64,000 bases of DNA, from NCBI GenBank assembly GCA_902782225.1, contig CACZMF010000008.1, forward strand, positions 1-64,000. Reading direction: 5' to 3'. This stretch comes from an uncultured Bacteroidia bacterium. Lineage in GTDB: Bacteria; Bacteroidota; Bacteroidia; Bacteroidales; UBA932. A program made the translations under genes and the position numbers. Shown piece by piece: positions 39,328-48,030 of the stretch (positions are counted from its first letter, which is position 1; every line of letters starts with the position of its first letter). The notes below the pieces were generated by a model that searched no databases, was not told the DNA's origin, and saw only the letters and a list, made by a program, of their open reading frames with translations.

Positions 39328-40578
39328 TTAGCGCCTGGAAGTGACCTCGCGCTCGTAGCGCTCGATTTCCGGAATGAATTCAGGCCCCACGGGCACGCCG
39401 CCACGGAGGTTGAAATAGTCGTAGACGGCTCCGAACGGCAGAGTCTTTGCCTCCTCCAGGAGGGCGAGGCGCTGGAAGCCGCGGCCGCTGTCTTCATATT
39501 CACGTAGCTTGCCGAGCGGCTCCAGGAGCGCCGACAGCAGGCATTTCTGCGTGGCGCGGGTGCCGATGATGTAGGCGCCGATGCGGTTGATGGAGGCGTC
39601 GAAATAGTCGAGGCCGATGTGGGCGCGGTCCAGGGCTCCGGCACGCACGATTTCCTTGAAGAGGTCCAGGGTCTGGTCGTTCATGATGGTCACGTGGTCG
39701 GAGTCCCAGCGCACGGGGCGGCTGACGTGGAGCATCAGTTCGGGTACGAAAAGCAGCAGTGCCGCCACCTTGTCGGACACGTTCTCGGTGGGTTCATAGT
39801 GGCCCGTGTCCAGGGTGTACATGACCTTGCGGGTGGCGCAGTAGCCTTCGAAGAAGTCCATCGAGCCGACGGTGTAGCTTTCCAGGCCTATGCCGAAGAG
39901 TTTGGCCTCGACGCAGGATTTCATCCCGGGGAGCTCCTCGGAAAGGATTTCATCCAGGGACTCGGCAAGCAGCTCGCGGTAGCGCTTGCGCTCTACGGTG
40001 AGGTCCTTGCTGCCGTCGTGGACCCATATATTCATGATGCAGGGATCGCCCTGGGCCTTGCCCATGGCATCTGCGATGCGGCGGCAGCGCTTTGTGTGCT
40101 CTATCCAGAACCTGCGGATTTCCGGGTCGGGATTGGAGAGGGACAGGTCGCCGCTCTTGGGATGCGAGAAGGATGTGGAGTTGAAGTCCAGTTTCATGTC
40201 GTTCTCCGCAGCCCACTGAATCCAGCTTTCGAAATGCCTGGGCTCCACCTCGTCGCGGTCCACGAACTTGCCGCCGAAATCGCCGTAGATTTCGTGGAGA
40301 TTGAGCCTCTGCGTGCCTGCAAGCAGGCTTTTGGCGAAGCGGACATCGGAACGGACCTCTTCGATGTTGCGGGCTCGTCCGGGATAATTGCCCGTGGTCT
40401 GGATGCCTCCGGAGAGGGCCTGGCCACGCTCGAAACCGACCACGTCGTCGGTCTGCCAGCAGTGGAGGGAAATGGGAGTTTTCGCAAGGATGTCGATGGC
40501 CTTGTCGGTGTCGACGCCCAGCTCGGCATAGCGTTCCTTCGCTATCTCGTAGGCCTTGAGTATCTGCTGTTCTTTCAT
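39328..40578 (-). CDS. rhaA: L-rhamnose isomerase
   Basis: The 416-residue protein matches L-rhamnose isomerase in length and order of conserved blocks: PISLHCWQTDDVVGFE, GIQTTGNYPGRARN, LNLHEIYGDFGGKFVDRDEV, LDFNSTSFSHPKSGDLSLS, IWVHDGSKD, LDTGHYEPTENVSDK and RPVRWDSDHVT. It converts L-rhamnose to L-rhamnulose in the cytoplasm using Mn2+ or Zn2+. It follows the rhamnulokinase gene by 4 bp. No aldolase, permease or rhamnose regulator lies beside it, unlike the fuller clusters known in Bacteroides. Confidence 0.96.
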   Translation of the reverse strand: MKEQQILKAYEIAKERYAELGVDTDKAIDILAKTPISLHCWQTDDVVGFERGQALSGGIQTTGNYPGRARNIEEVRSDVRFAKSLLAGTQRLNLHEIYGDFGGKFVDRDEVEPRHFESWIQWAAENDMKLDFNSTSFSHPKSGDLSLSNPDPEIRRFWIEHTKRCRRIADAMGKAQGDPCIMNIWVHDGSKDLTVERKRYRELLAESLDEILSEELPGMKSCVEAKLFGIGLESYTVGSMDFFEGYCATRKVMYTLDTGHYEPTENVSDKVAALLLFVPELMLHVSRPVRWDSDHVTIMNDQTLDLFKEIVRAGALDRAHIGLDYFDASINRIGAYIIGTRATQKCLLSALLEPLGKLREYEDSGRGFQRLALLEEAKTLPFGAVYDYFNLRGGVPVGPEFIPEIERYEREVTSRR

Positions 40579-40582
40579 TGTG

Positions 40583-42010
40583 TTATTGATTATTAATAGT
40601 ATGCGGGGTAAAGACCCGGACGGGGAAAGAGGCCGATATCAGCCGGCGCATTTCCCAACGGTCGGAGATGAGGCCTGCGGCCTTGGCCTGGAGCATCAGG
40701 TTGCCTATCGCAGTGGCCTCCACCGGACCGGCCACGACGGGCATTCCGATGGCATCGGCGGTCCACTGGTTCAGCAGCTCGTTGGCACTGCCTCCGCCGA
40801 TGACGTGGAGTTTCTCTATCTTGAAGGGAGCAAAGCCCTGCAGCATCCCCAGCACCTCGCGGTAGCGGTCTGCCAGGGAGTGGTAGATGCAGGAGACGAT
40901 CTGCGAATCGGTCAGGGTGTCATCCTGAACGCAGCGAAGGATCTCCTCCACCATATTCTCCGGCGCGGCGAAACGGGGGTCGTCGGGATTGATGCGGCCC
41001 GGGAAAGCTTCCTCGCTGCGCGCCATACGCACGAGGCAGGGATATGAATAGTCCTTCCCCTGCTTGCGCCAGACTTCACGGCACTGCTCAAGGAGCCACA
41101 TTCCGGTGATGTTCTTGAGGAAGCGGGTGGTGCCTTCGATACCGCCTTCGTTGGTGAAGTTGGCAGCCTGGCTGCGGGAATCGATTATGGGAGCCGGAAC
41201 TTCTATGCCCATGAGGCTCCAGGTGCCGCTGCTCAGATAGGCGAAACGCTCGTCCGCGGCAGGCACTGCGGCAACGGCAGACGCCGTGTCGTGGCCTGCA
41301 ACCGCCACCACCGGCACGGGACCGAGACCGGTCTGCTCCGCGATTTGAGGCTTCAGTGGGCCGATCACAGTGCCCGGCTGCACGATGGGCAGCAGCACAT
41401 CGGTGCGTATGCCGAGACGCTCCAGCAGCCCCTTGTCGAAGCTGCGTGTCTTCTGGTCCATCATTCCGGAGGTCGAAGCATCCGTGTATTCACAGACCTG
41501 TCTTCCGGTCAGCGTCCAGGCCAGCAGGTCAGGCATGAACAGGATGCCGGCGGCCTTTTCAAGCGCCGGCTCCCCCGTCCTGGTCTGGGCATAGAGCTGG
41601 AAGATGGTGTTGAAATCCATTATCTGTATGCCCGTGGCGGCATAGAGTTCCGTGCGCGGCACGATCTTGAAAACTTCTTCGGGAATGCCTCTCGTGTAGG
41701 GATCACGATATGCCCTCGGAAGACCGGCCAGACTGCCGTCCGGGGCGATGCAGCCGAAATCCACTCCCCAGGTGTCTATTCCTATGGAATCGAGCTTGAT
41801 GCCCCTGGAGCCCAGGTCCGTGAGGCAGTCCATGAAGCTCCGGCGCATGGAATCAAGGTCCCAATAAAGCCGGCCGTCCCTTTTAAGCGGCCGGTTGGGG
41901 AAGCGGCAGACTTCCTCCATTGAAAAAACGCCTCCGGAGAAGGTGCCGAGCAGGGCCCTGCCGCTGGTGGCACCGCAGTCGAAGGCGAGAAAACGATGAG
42001 TCTTGTTCAT
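40583..42010 (-). CDS. rhaB: Rhamnulokinase
   Basis: A 475-residue FGGY-type kinase with FLAFDCGATSGRALLG (phosphate 1), GIDTWGVDFG, AYRDPYTRG, AGHDTASAVAAVP and HVIGGGSANELLNQWTADA (adenosine). It phosphorylates L-rhamnulose at O-1. It starts only 9 bp after the stop of the MscS gene, with no room for a separate promoter. A stretch reading EILRCVQDD (plus strand 40919-40946) coincides with a widespread bacterial interspersed repeat and may be inserted sequence that kept the frame open. Confidence 0.95.
   Translation of the reverse strand: MNKTHRFLAFDCGATSGRALLGTFSGGVFSMEEVCRFPNRPLKRDGRLYWDLDSMRRSFMDCLTDLGSRGIKLDSIGIDTWGVDFGCIAPDGSLAGLPRAYRDPYTRGIPEEVFKIVPRTELYAATGIQIMDFNTIFQLYAQTRTGEPALEKAAGILFMPDLLAWTLTGRQVCEYTDASTSGMMDQKTRSFDKGLLERLGIRTDVLLPIVQPGTVIGPLKPQIAEQTGLGPVPVVAVAGHDTASAVAAVPAADERFAYLSSGTWSLMGIEVPAPIIDSRSQAANFTNEGGIEGTTRFLKNITGMWLLEQCREVWRKQGKDYSYPCLVRMARSEEAFPGRINPDDPRFAAPENMVEEILRCVQDDTLTDSQIVSCIYHSLADRYREVLGMLQGFAPFKIEKLHVIGGGSANELLNQWTADAIGMPVVAGPVEATAIGNLMLQAKAAGLISDRWEMRRLISASFPVRVFTPHTINNQ
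40919..40946. repeat. Interspersed-repeat-like core inside rhaB
   Basis: The bases GTCATCCTGAACGCAGCGAA and the eight that follow closely resemble the common bacterial dispersed repeat GTCATCCTGAGCGNAGCGAA. It is read through as RCVQDD within rhaB, in a region where Bacteroides kinases have a variable loop. It is the only copy seen in this window. Confidence 0.5.
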
Positions 42011-42019
42011 AAGGCTTGC

Positions 42020-42943
42020 TCAGGACTTGACGTGGATATCCATCTGGGGGAACGGGAACGGGAAACCGGCTGCCGGGAGCTGGTTGTAGATGGCGTCGTT
42101 GACGGCAAAATAGACATCCCAGTAGTCGGCGTTGCGCACCCAGGCGCGGACCACGAACACCACTGAGCTGGACTCCAGCGACGACACGGCCGCAAAAGGA
42201 GCCACCGCTCCGGGAGTGGAAGGGTCGAGCACCTTTTCATTGGCGCTGACGATCTCCAGGAGCTTGGCCTTGCAGGCCTCGGCATCCACGCCGTACTCCA
42301 GGCCTATCTTCCATTCCAGGCGGCGTATCGGATTCTTCGTGTAGTTGTTGATGTTGCCGTTGGCCAGCGGGCCGTGCGGAATCGTGACGCTGCGGTTGTC
42401 GGGCAGGGTCAGGCGCGTGCTGATTATGGACATTTCCGTGACCGTGCCGGCATAGCCCTGGGCCTCGATGAAATCGCCGACCTTGAAGGGCTTGAAAGCC
42501 AGTATCAGCAGGCCGCCGGAGAAATTCTGGAGGGTGCCGCTGAGCGCCATGCCTATGGCCACGCCGCCGCCCGCGAGCAGCGCTGCAAGCGAAGTGGTGT
42601 TGACCCCGAGCGTGCTGATGGAGACCACGATAAGGGCGATGGTCAGCACCACGGAGGTGAAACTGGACACGAAGGATGCAACCGTCCTGTCGGTCTTACG
42701 GGCTTCAAAATAACGTTTGAGCGCCTTTTTGACCAGGCCGATCAGCCAGATGCCTACTACATATATCAGTATGGCCACCAGCATCTTGAGCCCGAAATGG
42801 ATCGAGTCCACAGCCACCTGGTGCATTGCCGTGGCCGGATCGCTGACAAGGGTCTCCGCAAAATCGTTGGCAGCCGCCCGCACGGAGTCTACCTTGCTGG
42901 TCACTTCGGGGGTGGGAGCGAAAGGATTGGTCTGAAGTATCAT
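42020..42943 (-). CDS. MscS family mechanosensitive channel
   Basis: Start set at ATG 42943 (MILQTNPFAPTPEV), 5 bp after the -7 box; the longer frame would include the promoter. The 307-residue protein has three membrane segments and the MscS pore helix TSLAALLAGGGVAIGMALSG followed by LQNFSGGLLILAFKPFKVGD, then the soluble vestibule (LPDNRSVTIPHGPLANG). It releases osmolytes on hypo-osmotic shock. The rhamnulokinase gene follows after 9 bp. Confidence 0.95.
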   Translation of the reverse strand: MILQTNPFAPTPEVTSKVDSVRAAANDFAETLVSDPATAMHQVAVDSIHFGLKMLVAILIYVVGIWLIGLVKKALKRYFEARKTDRTVASFVSSFTSVVLTIALIVVSISTLGVNTTSLAALLAGGGVAIGMALSGTLQNFSGGLLILAFKPFKVGDFIEAQGYAGTVTEMSIISTRLTLPDNRSVTIPHGPLANGNINNYTKNPIRRLEWKIGLEYGVDAEACKAKLLEIVSANEKVLDPSTPGAVAPFAAVSSLESSSVVFVVRAWVRNADYWDVYFAVNDAIYNQLPAAGFPFPFPQMDIHVKS

Positions 42944-42948
42944 AGTCA

Positions 42949-42956
42949 CAAATATA
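42949..42956 (-). promoter_or_regulatory. -7 box of the mscS-rhaBA transcript
   Basis: An exact TATATTTG on the minus strand 5 bp before the mscS ATG. It is the only clear promoter upstream of rhaB and rhaA. Confidence 0.6.
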
Positions 42957-43060
42957 CCAAAATAATACACTATTTCACAGATTTTTTTTAACTTTAAGCC
43001 GGAAGTCTGAAAGGACCACCCATAGTAAAGCACACAAAACCAATTACTAACCAATTTATT

Positions 43061-44446
43061 ATGCGAAAAATCCTATTTACCCTCGCAGTCCTGCTGATGG
43101 CAGCATCGGCAGCCAACGCACAGGCCGTCAAGTACAATCAGTACGGCGTGGCCGTAGAGTCTGACGTGCTCGACGCAGAATCCCAGGATGGATTCCTGGT
43201 CATCGAATCGCCCAAGTCGGACTACAAGATCTGGTTCGACAACCGTATCCAGTTCGACGCAGGCGCTTTCTTCGGGGCTCCCGAATGGGCCGACCCGATA
43301 GGCAATGGAGTAAGCATCCGACGCGCCCGTTTCGCCATCAAGGCCCAGGTCGACAAGAACTGGTACGGCGAATTCGACATGGACCTTGCAGACGGTCTGG
43401 TGGAACTGAAGGACGCCATAGTCCGTTTCACCGGCATCCCTAATCTCGAACTGCAGGCCGGCAACTTCAAGGAGAATTTCTCCATCCAGCGCAACTCTTC
43501 TTCCCGCTACCTGATGTTCATGGAGCGTCCCATGGTCTGCTCCGCCCTGGCTCCTTCCCGCCATCTGGGCGTCAACGCCAAGTATGACAATCCCTGGATC
43601 TGGGCTTCCGCCGGCTTCTTCGCCCAGGAAGGCGCAGGCTCCGAGGAAATCACCAACGTGCAGGACAACAACAAGGACTTCGGCCGCGGCATCAGCTTCA
43701 AGAACAACACCGGCTACGCCGTGACCACCAAGCTCGTCCTCCGTCCCCTCTGCAAGCTGGACAACGCCAGTCTCCACATCGGTGCCGCCTATTCCTACCG
43801 CACCACCCTGCTGAGCGCCGCCACCGGAGAATGGGGCACCTACCGTGCAAGCGCCCGCAACTCCACCAGTATCAACCGCAAGAAATACCTGGACACCAAC
43901 AACCTCAAGGGCTATGACCACAACAACCTCTGGACCGTCGAGCTCGCCGGCCACTGGGGCGGTTTCCGCTTTGAGGGCGCCTACATCGGCGACAACGTCG
44001 TCCTGAAAGACAACAACACCGTCACCAAGCTGAACCTGGGCGGCTGGTATGTACAGGCCGGCTACCTGCTCTTCGGCGGCAAGCAGCGCTACGATTCCAA
44101 GGGCGCCAAGTACACCCGCGCCGAACGCGGCCAGAAGTGGGGCGACCTCGAGCTTTGCGCCCGCTACGAATTCTGCGACCTCAACGCTCCCGCCCAGAAG
44201 GTCTATGGCGGCAGCGCCGAAGCCTACACCGTGGGCCTGAACTGGTGGGTCACCAACAACGTGCGCATGCAGCTCAACTACCAGTACAACAACAACGACC
44301 GCTATGCCAACGGCAAGGACAAACTGAATGTCGGTCTGGATGCAGCAGGCAAAGCCGTCAAGGACTACACCAAGGTCGTCGCTCCCACCGGAAAGGCCGG
44401 CGTCGACTACCATATGGTCTCACTCCGTTTCGAAGTTGATTTCTAA
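43061..44446 (+). CDS. OprO/OprP-type phosphate-selective porin family protein
   Basis: The 461-residue protein has a signal peptide (cut near ANAQA) and the porin O/P pattern: an early KIWFDNRIQFDAGAFFG strand, RRARFAIKAQVDKNWYGEFD and IVRFTGIPNLELQAGNFKE with FSIQRNSSSRYLMFMERPM, then long amphipathic strands ending MVSLRFEVDF with terminal Phe. Pseudomonas homologues pass phosphate or pyrophosphate. It is the first gene of a six-gene run to 48657 with gaps of 0-14 bp. Its promoter is not sharp; TAACTTTA at 42989 is the best candidate. Confidence 0.88.
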   Translation: MRKILFTLAVLLMAASAANAQAVKYNQYGVAVESDVLDAESQDGFLVIESPKSDYKIWFDNRIQFDAGAFFGAPEWADPIGNGVSIRRARFAIKAQVDKNWYGEFDMDLADGLVELKDAIVRFTGIPNLELQAGNFKENFSIQRNSSSRYLMFMERPMVCSALAPSRHLGVNAKYDNPWIWASAGFFAQEGAGSEEITNVQDNNKDFGRGISFKNNTGYAVTTKLVLRPLCKLDNASLHIGAAYSYRTTLLSAATGEWGTYRASARNSTSINRKKYLDTNNLKGYDHNNLWTVELAGHWGGFRFEGAYIGDNVVLKDNNTVTKLNLGGWYVQAGYLLFGGKQRYDSKGAKYTRAERGQKWGDLELCARYEFCDLNAPAQKVYGGSAEAYTVGLNWWVTNNVRMQLNYQYNNNDRYANGKDKLNVGLDAAGKAVKDYTKVVAPTGKAGVDYHMVSLRFEVDF

Positions 44447-44458
44447 AAAGAATTGATT

Positions 44459-45283
44459 ATGAAAAAGTTATTATTTGCAATACCCATACTTGCGCTGGCA
44501 TTTGCCGGATGCGTGAAGGACGAAATATTCAAGGGCCCTTCCAAGATCGATAAGGTGGTGTTCAGCCCCGAGGCCCCCACTTCCAAAGACGCAGTCACCG
44601 TCACCGCCACGATTAGCGGCCTGCAGACTGTAAAGACTGCCACCGTCAGCTACAACGGCAAGGACGTGTCCATGACCGGTTCCGGAAGCGACTGGACGGC
44701 CACTATTCCCGCCCAGCCGGACGGCACCGATGTGAGCTTCACCGTGAAAGTCGTCAATGACGCCAATTTCGAGACGGTATCCGACAAATTCTCCTACAAG
44801 GTCGGCGACCCGGCCACGGACTGGAGCAAACTCAAGCTCAACGAGGTCTGCGGCGCAGGCGCCGATGAGGAGAAATTCTTCGAGCTCTACAATGCCGGCG
44901 ACTTCGACATCAAGCTCACCGGCGTGACCATCAGCAAGGACGAAGAGACCTGCTGGACGGGCATAGACGGCGAGGTGGTGCCTGCAAAGGGCTTCTTCGC
45001 AATCATAGGAGGCAAGGGCACCACGCCCAGAGGCTTCAGCAGCGGCTTCTCCGCCAAGAAGAGCGTCCTCGTGGAACTGTTCGACAACAAGGGCAACAAG
45101 ATCGACCAGTTCCAGCGCGGCGAAAAGGGCTCCGACGGCAAGTGGGGCGCATCCCTCACGGACAACAAGGGCTCATGGAGCCGCATCCCCGACGGCACCG
45201 GCAAGTGGAAGACCACCGCGACGGCCACCCCGGGAGCAGCCAACTCCACCGACGGCACCGACGACAACGACGTTAAACAATAA
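44459..45283 (+). CDS. Lamin-tail-domain lipoprotein
   Basis: Start set at ATG 44459 (MKKLLFAIPILALAFAGC), a clear lipoprotein. Residues about 25-120 form an Ig-like sandwich (DKVVFSPEAPTSKDAVTVTA). Residues about 130-265 resemble a lamin-tail domain: LKLNEVCGAGADEEKFFELY, IKLTGVTISKDE, and SWSRIPDGTGKWKTTATATP as the typical end. Lamin-tail domains in bacteria occur in surface proteins and nucleases, often as binding modules. It probably sits on the outer membrane next to the porin encoded 12 bp upstream. Confidence 0.78.
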   Translation: MKKLLFAIPILALAFAGCVKDEIFKGPSKIDKVVFSPEAPTSKDAVTVTATISGLQTVKTATVSYNGKDVSMTGSGSDWTATIPAQPDGTDVSFTVKVVNDANFETVSDKFSYKVGDPATDWSKLKLNEVCGAGADEEKFFELYNAGDFDIKLTGVTISKDEETCWTGIDGEVVPAKGFFAIIGGKGTTPRGFSSGFSAKKSVLVELFDNKGNKIDQFQRGEKGSDGKWGASLTDNKGSWSRIPDGTGKWKTTATATPGAANSTDGTDDNDVKQ

Positions 45284-45297
45284 AATATCAGCTAATT

Positions 45298-45936
45298 ATG
45301 GCAGAACTTAAAATCGGCGAGGAAAGCAAGCCCCGCTTTGAATTCCGCAGCTTCGGACAGTGCTTCTGCGAAGCCCACAAAAGGATGGCCCGCCTCAGCG
45401 TTCCCGTGCCCGAGAAGGTATGGGAGCGGGAGAGCGATGAAATCTACATCATCTCGGCAAAGAACGACATCAACAACACCAAGATCCGTAACGGCAAGAT
45501 GGACATCAAGACCTATGTCCAGACCGTCGACGGACTGGAGCAGTGGAATCCCCTGATGAAGGGCGAGTTCCCCATCAGCCGCGAAGTGCTAGAGAAGGAA
45601 GTCTTCCCCGCTTTCATGGTGGAGATGCCCAGGCTGGACAAAGACAGCTACACCTACGAGGAATTCATCGCCATGGTCAAGGCCTGCCCCGACCTGGCCG
45701 CAGTCCGCGTCCACAAGCAGCGCTTCGGATATATGGTCAACAACACCATCTGCGAAGTGGGCAACGTGCTCATCAACGGCGCCAAAGTGGTGACCATCAA
45801 CTCCGAATCCACTGAAATCGAAGACATCAAGAAGACCATAGCCGACTGCGGGCTCGAGGGAGTCGAAAACATCAACTACCTCCAGGCCATCAAGCGCGTC
45901 ATCGGCATGATCGACAAACCTTTAGCAAACGAATAA
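45298..45936 (+). CDS. Uncharacterised protein, possibly a diverged CYTH-fold member
   Basis: A 212-residue cytoplasmic protein without a signal. It has beta-rich charged strands (FEFRSFGQCFCEAHKRMA, TKIRNGKMDIKTYVQTVDGL, VHKQRFGYMVNNTICEVGNV) reminiscent of the CYTH tunnel strands, but the N-terminal ExExK motif is missing. It is encoded 3 bp before a clear CYTH gene, which makes a related or partner function plausible. No confident family assignment was possible. Confidence 0.5.
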   Translation: MAELKIGEESKPRFEFRSFGQCFCEAHKRMARLSVPVPEKVWERESDEIYIISAKNDINNTKIRNGKMDIKTYVQTVDGLEQWNPLMKGEFPISREVLEKEVFPAFMVEMPRLDKDSYTYEEFIAMVKACPDLAAVRVHKQRFGYMVNNTICEVGNVLINGAKVVTINSESTEIEDIKKTIADCGLEGVENINYLQAIKRVIGMIDKPLANE

Positions 45937-45939
45937 GCA

Positions 45940-46416
45940 ATGGCACAGGAAATCGAAAAGAAATTCTTGGTAAAGGGTGACTTCAAGGGCGAGGCTTTCA
46001 AGGCCACCCGCATCACCCAGGGCTACCTCAGCAGCGTACCCGAGCGCACCGTGCGCATCCGCGTCAAGGGCGACAAGGGATTCATCACCGTGAAAGGCAT
46101 AGGCAACGCCTCCGGAGCGGCCCGTTTCGAGTGGGAGAAAGAGATCCCGGTCGAAGACGTGCGCGCCCTGCTCGACCTTGCCGAGCCCGGCGTCATCGAC
46201 AAGACCCGCTACCTTGTCAAGAACACCGACGGCAAGCATGTCTGGGAGGTTGACGAGTTCTACGGCGACAACGACGGCCTCACCGTGGCCGAAGTCGAGC
46301 TTGCCGACGAGAACGAGCCCTTCGACAAGCCCGCCTGGCTTGGCGAGGAGGTCACCGGCGACCCCAAGTACTTCAACTCCATGTTGATGAAGAACCCCTA
46401 CAAGAACTGGAAGTAG
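45940..46416 (+). CDS. CYTH domain phosphatase (TTM-type)
   Basis: The 158-residue protein is a single CYTH domain. The N-terminal QEIEKKFLV contains ExExK. Tunnel strands RTVRIRVKGDKGFITVKG, ARFEWEKEIP, DKTRYLV, WEVDEFYGDNDG and VAEVELADENEPF follow in the family order. Bacterial members of this size are mostly tripolyphosphatases (TTM) and a few make cAMP; the compact length and the neighbouring transport genes favour tripolyphosphate hydrolysis. It is 4 bp from the next gene. Confidence 0.88.
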   Translation: MAQEIEKKFLVKGDFKGEAFKATRITQGYLSSVPERTVRIRVKGDKGFITVKGIGNASGAARFEWEKEIPVEDVRALLDLAEPGVIDKTRYLVKNTDGKHVWEVDEFYGDNDGLTVAEVELADENEPFDKPAWLGEEVTGDPKYFNSMLMKNPYKNWK

Positions 46417-46419
46417 ATT

Positions 46420-48030
46420 ATGGCCACACAGAATCCGACGAAGGCGGCGGGTCAGTTCGACCCCCTGGACATGAACAACTACAAGATCGAGAAGCTGCCC
46501 AAGATGCAGAAATCGAAATTCGAAGTCTGGATGGCCAGGCTTGGCGGTCCGCTGGCCCTCATCGCCTTCGTCTGGATCTGTTGGTTCTGCCATATCGGCT
46601 TCATCGACAACCTCGACACCGGCAACCTTGCCGCAACCGCCCAGAAGCGTCTGGGCGTCCTCGGGCCCGAGGGGTTCATCCGGGCCAACTATGCGATGCT
46701 CGCCATCTTCGCGTCGAGCCTCATACTCTGGATGACGGAGGCCATACCCAACTACCTGACTTCCCTGCTGCTCATCCTGGGCACGGTACTGCTCGGAGTG
46801 ACGACCCAGAAAGAGGCCCTCGCCCAGCTCGGCCATCCCGTGATGTGGCTGAACATCCTGAGCTTCGTCCTGGCGTCCATGCTCGTGAAGACTCAGTTCG
46901 CCAAACGCCTGGCCCTTGCCTTCGTCATCAGGTTCGGGAAAAGCGCAAAGGGGGTGCTCTGGAGCTTTCTGGTGATCAACCTGGTGCTCTCGGCATTCAT
47001 TTCCGCCACCACGGTGAAGGCCACCATCATGCTCCCCATCTTCATGGTCATCTGCGCCATCTACGGGGCATCCAACGGCAACCGCAACAACTTCGGCCGC
47101 AACCTCGTGATCCAGAACCTGTTCCAGGTCAACATCGGAGCCAACGCCTTCTACACCGGCAGCGGCGCCCACCTGCTGGCCATCTCGCTCATCGCCGGCT
47201 TCATCGGGAGCTGCGATTTCGGCTATGCCGACTGGCTGGTGGCCGTGGGGCCGATGAGCGTGATCATCCTTGTGGTCGGCCTGCTGCTGGGCATGTATGT
47301 GTTCTTCCCCATGAAAAAGGAGGAGCAGGTGCCGCAGATCGAAGGCGGCATCGAGCGCCTGAAGGTGGAGCTGGACGCGATGGGCAAGATGAGCGCGCAG
47401 GAATGGAGGGCAGTGGGCATCTTCCTGGTAGTGCTCTTCCTGTGGGTCACCAAAGGCACGTTCCACATCATCGACGAGACCATCGTGGCCCTGATCGGCG
47501 CCTGCCTCGCGCTCATCCCCGGAATCGGGGTGGTCAAGTGGAACGACGTGGACATCCCCTGGCACCTGATGCTCTTCAGCGCCGGCGCCTACGTGCTCGG
47601 CAGCGGCCTCAACGCCACCGACCTGCCCAACACTATGGTCAACGCCGCATTCGACTCCCTGGGCATAGGCTCGGGCACGCCGTTCTGGGTGCTGTATGTC
47701 ATCCTGACCTTCCTTATGATGTACTCTGGCCTGGTGTTCCAGAGCAAGACCATCAGGACGATGGTGTTCGTGCCCATAGCCCTGGGCGTGGAGGCCCGCT
47801 TCGGATTCATGCCGATGAGCCTCGCGCTGCCCGTCTCGATGCTTATCGAGCACTGCTACGTGCTGCCTTTCAACAGCAAGCCCGCGGCACTGCTTTACAA
47901 CACAAACCAATACAGCCAGACCGATGCTTTCAAGTACGGAATCACGATGATGACTTTTTCGTGGTTCCTTATCCTGCTCTTCGGCCAGACCGTCCTGAAG
48001 TGGCTGAACATTACTCCGGGATTATTCTAG
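46420..48030 (+). CDS. SLC13/DASS family sodium:anion symporter
   Basis: A 536-residue inner-membrane protein with about 11-12 hydrophobic segments in the DASS arrangement, with an early WMTEAIPNYLTSLLLILG segment, helix-hairpin regions and LPVSMLIEHCYVLPFNSKPA near the end. The usual Ser-Asn-Thr sodium and substrate motifs are altered to SATTVKA and FNSKP. The substrate is therefore uncertain: dicarboxylate, sulfate or phosphate. Placed between a CYTH gene (4 bp) and mgtC (0 bp). Confidence 0.85.
   Translation: MATQNPTKAAGQFDPLDMNNYKIEKLPKMQKSKFEVWMARLGGPLALIAFVWICWFCHIGFIDNLDTGNLAATAQKRLGVLGPEGFIRANYAMLAIFASSLILWMTEAIPNYLTSLLLILGTVLLGVTTQKEALAQLGHPVMWLNILSFVLASMLVKTQFAKRLALAFVIRFGKSAKGVLWSFLVINLVLSAFISATTVKATIMLPIFMVICAIYGASNGNRNNFGRNLVIQNLFQVNIGANAFYTGSGAHLLAISLIAGFIGSCDFGYADWLVAVGPMSVIILVVGLLLGMYVFFPMKKEEQVPQIEGGIERLKVELDAMGKMSAQEWRAVGIFLVVLFLWVTKGTFHIIDETIVALIGACLALIPGIGVVKWNDVDIPWHLMLFSAGAYVLGSGLNATDLPNTMVNAAFDSLGIGSGTPFWVLYVILTFLMMYSGLVFQSKTIRTMVFVPIALGVEARFGFMPMSLALPVSMLIEHCYVLPFNSKPAALLYNTNQYSQTDAFKYGITMMTFSWFLILLFGQTVLKWLNITPGLF

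Noticed and set aside
42944-43054. 37-residue N-terminal extension of the MscS channel
   Set aside because: It would include an exact TATATTTG promoter box and low-complexity intergenic bases; ATG 42943 fits the family better.
43073-44413. Minus-strand 446-codon frame opposite the porin
   Set aside because: Val/Gly/Ala-rich shadow of the porin codon pattern.
45922-47910. Minus-strand 662-codon frame opposite the CYTH and SLC13 genes
   Set aside because: Very rich in His, Gln, Glu and Asp, no motif; shadow of a GC-rich membrane protein gene.
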